From contig MDLF01000063.1 in the NCBI GenBank assembly GCA_001730095.1, positions 186,001 through 250,000 on the forward strand: a stretch of 64,000 nt of DNA. The letters run 5' to 3'. Shown piece by piece: positions 52,402-61,373 of this stretch. Source of the stretch: Rhodobacteraceae bacterium (ex Bugula neritina AB1). Its GTDB lineage: Bacteria; Pseudomonadota; Alphaproteobacteria; Rhodobacterales; Rhodobacteraceae. The position numbers were made by a program, and so were the translations under genes. A model generated the notes under the pieces. That model had not been told where the DNA came from and searched no databases. It saw nothing but the letters and a program-made list of their open reading frames with translations. Numbering within the stretch: position 1 is the first letter of the stretch; every line of letters starts with the position of its first letter.

Positions 52402-53505
52402 TTACTTCGCCAGCCAAGCCTGGAACTTGGTTTCGATGTCATCACGGTAGTCTGCCCAGAACTCATAGTTGAAGAGGAAGGTATTCTGAGCGTTGTTCGG
52501 ATCAGTCGGCATATGCGGTGCCATGTCGATACCCAGTTCCGCGTGCTGGCCAACCAGCGGTGCAGAGGACGCTCGGGCCGGACCATAGGAGATATATTTG
52601 GCCTGGTCTGCCAGACGCTGGGTGTCGGTGGCGAACATGATGTAGTCAAGCGCACGAGCCTGACGCTCCGGGCTCAGGCCTGCTGGGATGATCCAGCCGT
52701 CCAGATCGAACACCTGCGCGTCCCACAGCATGGCAACCGGCTGTTTCTGCTCTTCGATCACCGAGAACAGACGGCCGTTGTAGGTCGAGCCCATCACAAC
52801 TTCGCCGTCAGCCAGAAGCTGCGGCGTATCAGCGCCTGCAGACCACCAGATCACGTCGTCCTTGATGGTGTCGAGCTTCGCCAGTGCGCGGTCCTGGCCT
52901 TCAGAGGTTTCCAGAACGTCATAGACGTCTTCTTTGGCAACGCCATCGCAGATCAGAGCCCATTCCATGTTGTTGATGGAACGCTTCTCAAGCGAGCGTT
53001 TGCCCGGATAGGCTTCGGTGTCGAAGATCGCGCAAACCGAGGTCGGAGCATTGTCGCCCACCATGTCGGTGCGATAGCCGAAAGTGGTCGAGTAAACGAT
53101 CTGCGGAATGAAGCATTCCGAGACCAGCAATTCACCGAAATCTTCGGACGCCGAAGTGCCGTCGGGCGCCGCGGCCAGTTGCGTATCCGCGTCGATTTCC
53201 AGCGCCAGGCCTTCGTCGCACAGGCGCATGGCGTCCGCCGCCACAACGTCCACCACGTCCCAAGTCACGTTGCCCGCTTCGTTCATGGCACGCAGTTTGG
53301 CCACGGCCTCAGCAGAGCTGTCGTCATTGAGGATGGTCACGCCGGTGTTTGCCGAATAAGGCTCATGATAGGCTTTCAGCTGGGACTTGGAGTAGGCGCC
53401 ACCCCAGGACACGATGGTCATTTCATTTGCCATGTCCTCTGCAAACGCCATCGGCGCGCACAGCGCTGTGGTTGCAGCCAGGGCAGTCAGTTTGGTGAGT
53501 TTCAT
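52402..53505 (-). CDS. Periplasmic polyamine-type substrate-binding protein
   Basis: A 367-residue exported protein of the PotD/PotF superfamily. Residues 1-22 form a signal peptide (AFA). The mature start EMTIVSWGGAYSKSQLKAY differs from PotF, and the protein is in the group annotated as spermidine/putrescine or general solute-binding (family 1). Substrate remains open. Start ATG 53503-53505 follows AAGGAGAG, so the 17 upstream open codons are not used. It precedes the two permease genes and follows the ATPase gene with 83 nt between. Confidence 0.88.
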   Translation of the reverse strand: MKLTKLTALAATTALCAPMAFAEDMANEMTIVSWGGAYSKSQLKAYHEPYSANTGVTILNDDSSAEAVAKLRAMNEAGNVTWDVVDVVAADAMRLCDEGLALEIDADTQLAAAPDGTSASEDFGELLVSECFIPQIVYSTTFGYRTDMVGDNAPTSVCAIFDTEAYPGKRSLEKRSINNMEWALICDGVAKEDVYDVLETSEGQDRALAKLDTIKDDVIWWSAGADTPQLLADGEVVMGSTYNGRLFSVIEEQKQPVAMLWDAQVFDLDGWIIPAGLSPERQARALDYIMFATDTQRLADQAKYISYGPARASSAPLVGQHAELGIDMAPHMPTDPNNAQNTFLFNYEFWADYRDDIETKFQAWLAK

Positions 53506-53588
53506 GAACACTCTCTCCTTGTTGAATCGATAGTTATTGCAGTGCCCTCCGATCATTGGTCCGCCGGAGGTTCAGCGCGCGCCAGAAT

Positions 53589-54689
53589 TTAGGCGTCCAG
53601 CGCGCGGCAATCTTCAGGCAGCCAGCCGATTTCGATCTGCTGGCCGGGCTGCAGCCGGATCTGATCCGGTGCATTCCGGGTCTTGATGACGAATTCATCG
53701 TTGCCCGCGACCCGAAGCCGGGTACGGAAGATGTCACCCATATAGATGAACTCCAGCACTTCGGCCTTCAATGTGTGCACGCCTTCCTGCAGGCGTTCCT
53801 TGTTGTATTCCACGCGTTCCGGACGGATGGAAACACGGGTGCGCTCGCCGGGCTTGCTGACATTCACCGGCTTGCAGTCGATCAGCTCACCACCATCCAG
53901 CTGAACCAACGCAATACCGTTGTTGATTTCCTTGACAGTGCCTTCCAGCGTGTTGTTTTCACCGATGAACTGAGCAACGAAGCTGTTTTCCGGGCTTTCA
54001 TACAGCTGATCCGGCGGCGCAATCTGCTGGATGCGGCCGTCGTCGAAGACGGCAACACGGTCCGACATCGTCAGCGCTTCGGTCTGATCATGTGTCACAT
54101 AGACCACGGTGATGCCCAGACGGTGCGCCAGGTGGGTGATTTCGAACTGCATCTTTTCGCGCAGCTGCTTGTCCAGCGCGCCCAGCGGCTCGTCCATCAG
54201 AACCAGTTCGGGTTCGAACACCAGCGCACGGGCCAAAGCGATCCGCTGCTGCTGACCGCCCGAAAGCTGGGCCGGGCGGCGGCCGCCAAAGGCGCCCATT
54301 TCCACCATATCCAGCGCCCGCTTCACCTTTTCCTCACGCTGGGATTTGCCCATCTTGCGGACTTCCAACGGGAAAGAGAGGTTTTCCGCAATCGTCATAT
54401 GCGGGAACAATGCGTAATTCTGGAACACCATGCCGATCCCGCGCTTATGCGGCGGAATGTTGTTGATCGACGTCCCGTCCAGGCGGATATCGCCGTGGGT
54501 CGCCGTTTCAAAGCCGGCAAGCATCATCAGGCAGGTGGTTTTTCCAGAACCAGATGGGCCAAGCATTGTCAGGAATTCACCTTTGGGCATGGTGAGGTTG
54601 AGATCTTTGACAACGAGATTTTCGCCATCATAGCTCTTTTGGACACGTTCGAATTCAACGAACGCGTCAACGTTTGACACATCAGCCAA
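53589..54689 (-). CDS. Polyamine-type ABC transporter ATPase (PotA-like)
   Basis: A 366-residue ATP-binding subunit. Walker A GPSGSGKTT (about 44-52), Q-loop FQNYALFP, signature LSGGQQQRIALARAL, Walker B ELVLMDEPLGALD and the switch His in VTHDQTEA are intact. Residues about 270-366 form a TOBE domain, as in PotA/PotG. First gene of the leftward operon ATPase - binding protein - permease - permease. The promoter must lie in the 367-nt AT-rich spacer upstream. Confidence 0.93.
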   Translation of the reverse strand: MADVSNVDAFVEFERVQKSYDGENLVVKDLNLTMPKGEFLTMLGPSGSGKTTCLMMLAGFETATHGDIRLDGTSINNIPPHKRGIGMVFQNYALFPHMTIAENLSFPLEVRKMGKSQREEKVKRALDMVEMGAFGGRRPAQLSGGQQQRIALARALVFEPELVLMDEPLGALDKQLREKMQFEITHLAHRLGITVVYVTHDQTEALTMSDRVAVFDDGRIQQIAPPDQLYESPENSFVAQFIGENNTLEGTVKEINNGIALVQLDGGELIDCKPVNVSKPGERTRVSIRPERVEYNKERLQEGVHTLKAEVLEFIYMGDIFRTRLRVAGNDEFVIKTRNAPDQIRLQPGQQIEIGWLPEDCRALDA

Positions 54690-55056
54690 AGCAGGCTCCC
54701 CGTAGTTTTGTCTAGGCGGCAGATTTGCTCTGCACTTGTTTAAAGTTAATCACAGCAACGCTATCAGGCGCTAGATATGAAAAAAATATTCTTTCCACCG
54801 AGAGAGTACGAAATTCTTACTTTCGCGTTCGACACAGGCGGATATGAATATTCTTTAGCAACTGTAGTCACGATTATGCAGGCTAGACCGGACTTTTTGC
54901 GACGCAGCTTGCGTATTTTGCGCCGCTTTGACTGAAGAAACACCTCAAAAACGACTATTCCCACCTCAGATCCGAACAAAAAGGCCCGACAAATACATGC
55001 CGGGCCTGGTCGAGTCGTCGGAAAACACGCCGCATCTGCGGCATTGGGTAAAATGT
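54690..55056. other. AT-rich spacer upstream of the ABC operon
   Basis: The most AT-rich spacer in the window. It holds the terminator of the aminotransferase gene (54977-55007) and the promoter of the ABC operon. The 10-mer AATATTCTTT occurs at 54785-54794 and 54847-54856. An open frame of 112 codons (54764-55102, leftward) crosses the terminator and has atypical composition, so I do not call it a gene. Confidence 0.5.
54977..55007 (-). terminator. Rho-independent terminator of the aminotransferase gene
   Basis: Leftward, AGGCCCG and CGGGCCT pair across a 12-nt loop (54982-55007) and are followed by five T. It lies 50 nt past the aminotransferase stop and isolates it from the ABC operon. 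Confidence 0.82.
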
Positions 55057-56451
55057 TCAGGCGCTGTGCAGCAGGTCCTGCGTTTTCAGTTCTGCATAGC
55101 ACTCATCCAGCGACTTCACGGCACGCTCAATCAGCACGTCAATCTGCTCAGGCGTGATCACCAGCGGCGGAGAGATGATCATGCGGTCGCCCACGTGGCG
55201 CATGATCAGATTATTCGCAAAGCAGCGTTCACGGCAAATGTAGCCGACATGTCCCGCTTCCGACGCAAAGACCGCGCGGGTCGCTTTGTTGGGGGTCAGT
55301 GCAATGGACCCCATCATGCCCACGATCTTGGCCTCACCCACCAGCGGGTGATCAGCCAGCGCTTCCCATTTCTCTTTCAGATAAGGCGCGGCCACATCAC
55401 GCACATGGCCCGGGATATTCTCCTCTTCCATGATGCGCAGGTTCTCCAGCGCCACAGCGCAAGCCACCGGATGGCCCGAGTATGTGTAGCCGTGGTTGAA
55501 TTCGTCGCTCGCGATCACCGAGGCAACCTCGTCGCTGACGATTGAACCACCGATGGGTGCGTACCCGGAGCTGAGCCCCTTGGCGATGGTCATGATATCC
55601 GGGCGAATGTTCAGGGTTTCGCTGCCAAACCAGCTGCCAGTGCGCCCGAAACCGCAAATCACCTCATCTGCGATCAGAAGGATTTCGTACTTGTCGCAAA
55701 TGCGCTGGATTTCCGGCCAGTAGCTGTCCGGTGCGACAATCACACCGCCTGCGCCCTGCACCGGCTCGGCAATGAAAGCCGCGACGCGGTCTTCGCCCAA
55801 TTCCAGGATCGCCTCTTCCAATTCACGCGCACGCTGCAGGCCAAATTCCTCTGGCGGCATGTCACCGCCCTCAGCCCACCAATTGGGTTGATTAATGTGG
55901 TGAATATCCGGGATCGGCATGCCGCCTTGGGCGTGCATGCCGCTCATGCCGCCCAGGGATCCGCTGCCAACAGAAGAACCGTGATAGGCATTCTTGCGGC
56001 TGATGATGACGGATTTCGACGGTTTGCCTTTCAGCGCCCAGTAATGGCGCACCATGCGGATGTTGGTATCGTTCGCTTCGGATCCGGAGCCCGCAAAGAA
56101 CACATTGTTCAGATCGCCCGGTGCCAGTTCGGCAATCTTGGCAGCCAGCGCAATGACAGGCACGTGGGTGGTCTGGAAAAACGTATTGTAATAGGGCAGC
56201 TCTCGCATCTGGCGGGCGGCAACCTCGGCCAGCTCGTCGCGGCCATAGCCGATGTTGACGCACCAAAGGCCCGCCATCGCATCCAGAATCTGGTGCCCCT
56301 CGCTGTCGGTCAGATGCACGCCGTCAGCACGGGTGATGATGCGCGCGCCTTTCTGCGACAGCTCGACGTTGGCGGTAAAGGGATGCATGTGATGGGCGGC
56401 GTCCAGCGCCTGAAGCTCAGCCGTCGGCATGTGGTTGGTGATAACGGTCAT
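55057..56451 (-). CDS. Class III aminotransferase, probably for polyamine-derived amines
   Basis: A 464-residue PLP enzyme. The cofactor motif is TIAKGLSSGYAPIGG (Lys), with DEVICGFGRTG and GSGSEANDTNIRM. The N-terminal segment and LWCVNIGYGR resemble putrescine/cadaverine-pyruvate aminotransferases (SpuC type) and related omega-amino-acid transaminases. With the polyamine genes on both sides, a role in putrescine or gamma-aminobutyrate breakdown is likely. GGAG lies 9 nt before ATG 56449-56451. It lies downstream of, and in the same direction as, the GntR gene (66 nt), so they may be co-transcribed. Confidence 0.9.
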   Translation of the reverse strand: MTVITNHMPTAELQALDAAHHMHPFTANVELSQKGARIITRADGVHLTDSEGHQILDAMAGLWCVNIGYGRDELAEVAARQMRELPYYNTFFQTTHVPVIALAAKIAELAPGDLNNVFFAGSGSEANDTNIRMVRHYWALKGKPSKSVIISRKNAYHGSSVGSGSLGGMSGMHAQGGMPIPDIHHINQPNWWAEGGDMPPEEFGLQRARELEEAILELGEDRVAAFIAEPVQGAGGVIVAPDSYWPEIQRICDKYEILLIADEVICGFGRTGSWFGSETLNIRPDIMTIAKGLSSGYAPIGGSIVSDEVASVIASDEFNHGYTYSGHPVACAVALENLRIMEEENIPGHVRDVAAPYLKEKWEALADHPLVGEAKIVGMMGSIALTPNKATRAVFASEAGHVGYICRERCFANNLIMRHVGDRMIISPPLVITPEQIDVLIERAVKSLDECYAELKTQDLLHSA

Positions 56452-56517
56452 GGGACACGCTCCTGAGAATAACTGACTGATGCCAGAATATGATCAAATT
56501 ATCAGGAGTCAATCGAA

Positions 56518-57204
56518 TCAGTTCGCGTCCCGAACTCCTTCAACCACGTGCTCCATGCCCTGACAGACGTCCCGCTCCATCGCCAATGCCGCCATTTCCG
56601 GGTCCTTCTTCCGAAGCGCATCCAGGATGTCCTTGTGACGGTCCGGAAAGCTTTGGGTTCCGAGGCGTCCGCTAACCACGCGCAATGACGGTCCAAAACG
56701 CAGCCACAGCCGGTCGGCAATGTCACTGAGAATAGGCGCGCCGGCATGGGAATAGAGCACCGTGTGGAAGCTGTAATTTTGCACCAGATAGCCCGCCACG
56801 TCGCCGGTCGCGATGGCTTTGTCGAGCGCACTATCGATGGAGGCCAGCTCCTCAATACCAGCGACCCCAATCTGAGATGTCGCCCGGCGTGCCAGCTCAC
56901 ACTCAATTGTTTGTCTGGCAAAGATCAGTTCTTCCAAGTCTTGCGGTCCCAGCAGAGGGACTGACACCCGCCTATTGCCCTGGAAAATCAGCGCTCCATC
57001 CGAAATCAGCCGCCGGATTGCCTCACGCACCGGAGTCATTCCGGCGCCCAGCGTCTCCACCAGCCCCTGAATAGTGACCGCCTGTCCGGGTACCAGTTCG
57101 CCAAATAGAATCTGCGCCCTAAGTTTCTGATAAACGATCTCATGCGCGGGCAGTTTGGCCGGGCTTTCCTGCCCCGCTGCGGGCGGTGAAGTGGTCTCGG
57201 TCAC
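56518..57204 (-). CDS. GntR/FCD family regulator of the polyamine island
   Basis: A 228-residue regulator with a winged helix at about 25-90 (FGELVPGQAVTIQGLVETLGAGMTPVREAIRRLISDG) and an FCD ligand domain at about 100-220 (HTVLYSHAGAPIL, DRHKDILDAL). The likely start is GTG 57202-57204, which has AGGAGG 9-14 nt upstream; a GTG 12 codons earlier is less likely. It is placed between the two halves of the polyamine island, diverging from potF, and is the natural candidate to control them. Ligand unknown. Confidence 0.88.
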   Translation of the reverse strand: MTETTSPPAAGQESPAKLPAHEIVYQKLRAQILFGELVPGQAVTIQGLVETLGAGMTPVREAIRRLISDGALIFQGNRRVSVPLLGPQDLEELIFARQTIECELARRATSQIGVAGIEELASIDSALDKAIATGDVAGYLVQNYSFHTVLYSHAGAPILSDIADRLWLRFGPSLRVVSGRLGTQSFPDRHKDILDALRKKDPEMAALAMERDVCQGMEHVVEGVRDAN

Positions 57205-57346
57205 CTGGGATTTTCCTCCTCGATTTTGGGCAGCTTGCACCAGTTTTGAGCAAGTGAAAACATAAAGAGTATTGCCCGACAGAGCAAAACTTGATCAAAT
57301 CTCACCACAGCCGGGCTTCGAAACCGGCACGCACAGGGAGAAATTC

Positions 57347-58435
57347 ATGACACTTAAGACGATGACCATGACCGCCGTCGTTGCACTGGGCACGGCCGCA
57401 GCCGCATCTGCTGAGGAAGTGCGCGTTTACAACTGGTCCGACTATATCGACGAAGGCCTGCTGGAAAAGTTCGAAAAGGAAACCGGCATCGACCTGATCT
57501 ATGATGTCTTCGACAGCAACGAGGTTCTTGAAACCAAGATGCTGGCAGGCGGATCCGGCTATGATGTGGTGGTGCCATCCGGCTCTTTCATGGCGCGCCA
57601 AATTCAGGCCGGCGCCTTCCAAAAACTAGATCCTTCAAAATTGCCAAATGCCGGCAATATGTGGGACGCGGTCAAGGAGCGCACCGCCCTGTATGACCCC
57701 GGCAACGAATACTCCATCAACTATATGTGGGGTACGACCGGCATCGGCGTGAACGTCGCCAAGGTCAAGGAAGCCCTGGGCGATGATGCCCCGATCGACT
57801 CGCTGGAACTGCTCTTTAACCCGGCCAATATGGAAAAACTGGCAAGCTGCGGCGTGCATTTCCTGGACGCCCCGGATGAAATGATCCCGGCCGCACTGAA
57901 ATACATCGGCGAAGATCCCAACAGCATGGACGCGGATGTGGTTGCCAAAGCGGAACCGGTTCTGATGGCCGTGCGCCCCCACATCACCAAGTTCCACAGC
58001 TCCGAATACATCAACGCACTGGCCAATGGTGACATCTGTGTGGCCTTTGGCTGGTCCGGCGACATCCTGCAGGCTCGTGACCGCGCCGCAGAAGCGGAAA
58101 ATGGGGTTGAGATCGAGTACAACGCACCCAAGGAGGGTGCTTTGATGTGGTTCGATCAGATGACAATTCCGGTCGACGCTCCGAATCCGGAAGGCGCCCA
58201 CAAGTTCCTGAACTTCATCATGGACGCCCAGAACATGGCGGCTGCGTCCAACTATGTCTACTACGCCAATGGAAACCAGGCGTCCCAGGAGTTTCTGGAA
58301 GAAGATGTGATCGGTGATCCCGCGATCTATCCGAGCGAAGAAACCGTCAAGAACCTGTACATCAAAGAAAGCTATCCGGCGAAAGTACAGCGTAAGGCCA
58401 CCCGCATGTGGACCAAGGTAAAATCCGGCACTTGA
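57347..58435 (+). CDS. potF: Putrescine-binding periplasmic protein
   Basis: A 362-residue exported binding protein. Signal peptide is at 1-22 (ASA). The mature protein matches E. coli PotF closely along its length: VRVYNWSDYIDEG, YDVFDSNEVLETKMLAGGSGYDVVVPS, TTGIGVNVAKVKEALGDDAP, FHSSEYINALANGDICVAFGWSGD and the end RTKVK-like TRMWTKVKSG. So putrescine, or a close polyamine, is the likely ligand. Start ATG 57347-57349 follows GGGAGA. First gene of the rightward operon; a hairpin separates it from potG. Confidence 0.93.
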   Translation: MTLKTMTMTAVVALGTAAAASAEEVRVYNWSDYIDEGLLEKFEKETGIDLIYDVFDSNEVLETKMLAGGSGYDVVVPSGSFMARQIQAGAFQKLDPSKLPNAGNMWDAVKERTALYDPGNEYSINYMWGTTGIGVNVAKVKEALGDDAPIDSLELLFNPANMEKLASCGVHFLDAPDEMIPAALKYIGEDPNSMDADVVAKAEPVLMAVRPHITKFHSSEYINALANGDICVAFGWSGDILQARDRAAEAENGVEIEYNAPKEGALMWFDQMTIPVDAPNPEGAHKFLNFIMDAQNMAAASNYVYYANGNQASQEFLEEDVIGDPAIYPSEETVKNLYIKESYPAKVQRKATRMWTKVKSGT

Positions 58436-58451
58436 TCTGCCGCATATGACC

Positions 58452-58476
58452 TGCGGGGCGTCATTGATGCCCCGCA
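58452..58476 (+). other. Intra-operon hairpin after potF
   Basis: TGCGGGGC (58452-58459) pairs with GCCCCGCA (58469-58476) around a 9-nt loop, 16 nt after the potF stop. No T run follows, so it may protect the potF message from decay and keep binding-protein levels above those of the membrane parts. A similar hairpin follows the other binding-protein gene. Confidence 0.7.
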
Positions 58477-58552
58477 TACCCTGACGCGCCTGGAGAATAC
58501 CACGCGCGGCCCTCCGAGACATTCGCGCGACGCATCGCAGAAGAGGCCCGGC

Positions 58553-59680
58553 TTGAATACTTCCGCTTTCGAACCCTGGAACGATCCAGAGGCAAAGCCT
58601 TTGATCCACTTCCAGAACGTCACCAAACGCTATGGCGATTTCACCGCCATCGACGATCTGACCATCGGCATTTACGAAAAAGAATTCTACGCCCTGCTGG
58701 GGCCGTCTGGCTGCGGCAAGACCACGCTGATGCGGATGCTGGCGGGCTTTGAAACCCCGTCCGAAGGCACCATTCACCTGGCCGGCCAGGATATCGCCCC
58801 GGTGCCGCCGAACAAGCGCGCGGTGAACATGATGTTCCAGTCCTACGCGCTGTTCCCGCATCTGTCAGTCTGGGAAAACATCGCCTTTGGCCTGAAGCGC
58901 GAAAAGATGCCCAAGCACGACATCAATGACCGCGTCGAAGAGATGCTGCGGCTGACCCGGCTGGAGCAATTCGCCCGTCGCAAACCGCATCAGATCTCCG
59001 GCGGTCAGCGCCAACGGGTTGCGCTGGCACGCTCGCTGGCAAAACATCCAAAGCTGCTGCTGCTGGATGAACCGCTCGGTGCGCTTGACAAGAAGCTGCG
59101 CCAGGAAACTCAGTTTGAGCTGATGGACATTCAGGAAAAGACCGGCACCACCTTTGTGATCGTGACCCATGACCAGGAAGAGGCGATGACAGTGGCGTCC
59201 CGCGTGGCGGTTATGGATCACGGCAAGATCATACAGGTGGCCACACCGGACCGGATCTATGAAACTCCGAACTCTGTCTATGTGGCTGACTTCATTGGCG
59301 ATGTGAACCTCATCGAAGGCACTGCCAAACCCAACGGCAGCGACAGCTATGCGATGTCCTGGCACGAAGGTCATGAGCCGCTCGCGGTGCAGTCGCCCAA
59401 CGGGTTTTCCGACGGGCAAAAGTGCCAACTGGCGATCCGGCCTGAGAAAGTCTCGATCAGCGCCGTCAAGCCTGAGACCGCGGACAATGCCGTTCAGGGT
59501 AAAATCCTCGACATCGCTTATCTTGGCAATATCTCCACCTATCATGTGGAGCTGCCGACTGGCGCGGTGATCAAGGCACAGGCTGCGAACACCCGCCGCA
59601 TCGCCCGCCGCGCGTTCACCTGGGAAGACACTGTCTGGCTGTCCTGGACCGCCACGGCAGGCGTTCTGCTGGCAGACTGA
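58553..59680 (+). CDS. potG: Putrescine ABC transporter ATPase
   Basis: A 375-residue ATP-binding subunit. Walker A GPSGCGKTT, Q-loop FQSYALFP, signature ISGGQRQRVALARSL, Walker B LLLLDEPLGALD, switch His in VTHDQEEAMT; a TOBE domain ends the protein. No ATG is available near the N-terminus, so TTG at 58553-58555 (AGAAGAGG upstream) is the likely start. Its TGA overlaps the potH start by one base (TGATG). Second gene of the operon after potF. Confidence 0.93.
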   Translation: MNTSAFEPWNDPEAKPLIHFQNVTKRYGDFTAIDDLTIGIYEKEFYALLGPSGCGKTTLMRMLAGFETPSEGTIHLAGQDIAPVPPNKRAVNMMFQSYALFPHLSVWENIAFGLKREKMPKHDINDRVEEMLRLTRLEQFARRKPHQISGGQRQRVALARSLAKHPKLLLLDEPLGALDKKLRQETQFELMDIQEKTGTTFVIVTHDQEEAMTVASRVAVMDHGKIIQVATPDRIYETPNSVYVADFIGDVNLIEGTAKPNGSDSYAMSWHEGHEPLAVQSPNGFSDGQKCQLAIRPEKVSISAVKPETADNAVQGKILDIAYLGNISTYHVELPTGAVIKAQAANTRRIARRAFTWEDTVWLSWTATAGVLLAD

Positions 59681-60561
59681 TGCGCCGGTATTTCCTGATT
59701 GCCATCCCGTACGTGTGGCTTTTGGCACTGTTCCTGGTGCCCTTTGTCATCGTCCTGAAAATCTCGCTGTCGGATGCGGCAATTGCCCGCCCGCCCTATT
59801 TTCCCCAATTCGACTGGGCCGAAGGCATCCGCGCCTTCTTTGCTGAGCTGGACTTCGAAAACTTCATCTTCCTGACCGAAGACGACCTCTATTGGAAAGC
59901 TTACCTGAGCTCGCTGAAAATCGCGCTCATCTCGACGTTCCTGACGCTGCTGGTGGGCTACCCGATGGCCTATGGTATGGCCAGAACCCCCGAAGAGTGG
60001 CGCCCTACCCTGATGATGCTGGTGATCCTGCCGTTCTGGACCTCTTTCCTGATCCGCGTCTATGCATGGATGGGAATCCTGTCGAACGAAGGTTTCCTCA
60101 ATCAGTTTCTGTTGTGGACCGGGATAATTTCCGAACCGCTGACCATCCTCAACACCAACTCTGCAGTCTATATCGGCATCGTCTACACCTATCTGCCCTT
60201 CATGATCCTGCCGGTCTATTCGGCATTGGAGCGGTTGGACGGATCGCTGATCGAAGCTGCCGAAGACCTGGGCTGCTCGCGGCTTTCTGCCTTCTGGCTG
60301 GTGACCATTCCGCTGTCCAAAAACGGCATTATCGCCGGCAGCTTCCTGGTTTTCATTCCGGTGCTGGGTGAGTTTGTGATCCCCTCGCTGCTGGGCGGCT
60401 CCAACACACTGATGATCGGTAAGGTTCTGTGGGAGGAGTTCTTCTCCAACCGCGACTGGCCGGTGGCATCTGCGGTGGCGGTGATTCTGCTGTTGCTTTT
60501 GGTGATCCCGATCGTGCTGTTCCAGCGCAACCAGCAGAAACAGCAGGAGGCAGAGCAATGA
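59680..60561 (+). CDS. potH: Putrescine ABC transporter permease
   Basis: A 293-residue inner-membrane permease with about six helices. The permease loop LIEAAEDLGCSRLSAFWLVTIPLSKNG is present, with LPFWTSFLIRVYAWMGIL as in PotB/PotH. It overlaps potG by one base and the potI start by four (ATGA), so translation is coupled. With PotI it forms the channel for putrescine delivered by PotF. Confidence 0.92.
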   Translation: MRRYFLIAIPYVWLLALFLVPFVIVLKISLSDAAIARPPYFPQFDWAEGIRAFFAELDFENFIFLTEDDLYWKAYLSSLKIALISTFLTLLVGYPMAYGMARTPEEWRPTLMMLVILPFWTSFLIRVYAWMGILSNEGFLNQFLLWTGIISEPLTILNTNSAVYIGIVYTYLPFMILPVYSALERLDGSLIEAAEDLGCSRLSAFWLVTIPLSKNGIIAGSFLVFIPVLGEFVIPSLLGGSNTLMIGKVLWEEFFSNRDWPVASAVAVILLLLLVIPIVLFQRNQQKQQEAEQ

Positions 60562-61373
60562 AACGTTTGAGCTGGTTCAACGCGGTATCGCTGACCCTGG
60601 GCTTTGCTTTCCTCTACATTCCGATGGTGATCCTGGTGATCTTCAGCTTCAACGAAAGCAAGCTGGTCACTGTCTGGGCCGGGTTTTCGACCAAATGGTA
60701 TGGCGAGCTGATGCAGAACGAGGCATTCCTGAATGCCGCCTGGGTCACGATCAAGGTCGCCGTGTTCTCCTCTACTATCGCGACAGTGCTGGGCACCATC
60801 GCAGCCTATGTGCTGGTGCGGGGTGGGCGGTTCATGGGGCGGACACTGTTTTCAGGCATGATCTATGCACCGCTGGTGATGCCAGAGGTGATCACCGGCC
60901 TGTCTCTGCTCTTGCTGTTTATCGGCATCGGGCTGGACCGCGGCGTCTTTACCATCGTTTTGGCCCACACAACATTTGCCATGTGTTATGTCTCAGTCGT
61001 GGTGTCCTCTCGCCTGGTGACCTTCGACCGGTCGCTGGAGGAAGCCGCGCTGGATCTGGGCTGCTCGGCATCCGAAGCGTTCCGGCTGGTCACCCTGCCG
61101 ATCATTGCACCTGCGGTGATTTCCGGCTGGCTTCTGGCCTTCACCCTGTCGTTGGACGATCTGGTGATTGCTTCCTTCACCTCAGGTCCGTCGGCCACCA
61201 CCCTCCCGATCAAGATCTTCTCGGCCGTGCGCCTGGGCGTCAGCCCTGAAATCAACGCGCTGTCGACGATCATGATTGCCATTGTCACTGTCGGTGTCAT
61301 CACCGCTTCGCTGGTGACCAAACGTCAGGTGGCAAAGCAGAAGCGCGAGGAGATGGAAGCGGTGCGCAACTGA
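60558..61373 (+). CDS. potI: Putrescine ABC transporter permease
   Basis: A 271-residue permease with about six helices; the loop SLEEAALDLGCSASEAFRLVTLPIIAPA and the segment LAFTLSLDDLVIASFTSGP match PotC/PotI. Start ATG 60558-60560 overlaps the potH stop; the 43 open codons upstream lie within potH. Its TGA overlaps the start of the oxidase gene (TGATG), so transport and catabolic genes are in one coupled unit. Confidence 0.92.
   Translation: MKRLSWFNAVSLTLGFAFLYIPMVILVIFSFNESKLVTVWAGFSTKWYGELMQNEAFLNAAWVTIKVAVFSSTIATVLGTIAAYVLVRGGRFMGRTLFSGMIYAPLVMPEVITGLSLLLLFIGIGLDRGVFTIVLAHTTFAMCYVSVVVSSRLVTFDRSLEEAALDLGCSASEAFRLVTLPIIAPAVISGWLLAFTLSLDDLVIASFTSGPSATTLPIKIFSAVRLGVSPEINALSTIMIAIVTVGVITASLVTKRQVAKQKREEMEAVRN

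Noticed and set aside
49816-54689. Leftward ABC operon named potABCD
   Set aside because: The binding protein is not close to PotD and the permeases have large extra parts, so substrate and symbols are left open.
54764-55102. 112-codon frame in the AT-rich spacer
   Set aside because: It crosses a strong terminator and the aminotransferase 3' end, has no ribosome site and odd composition.
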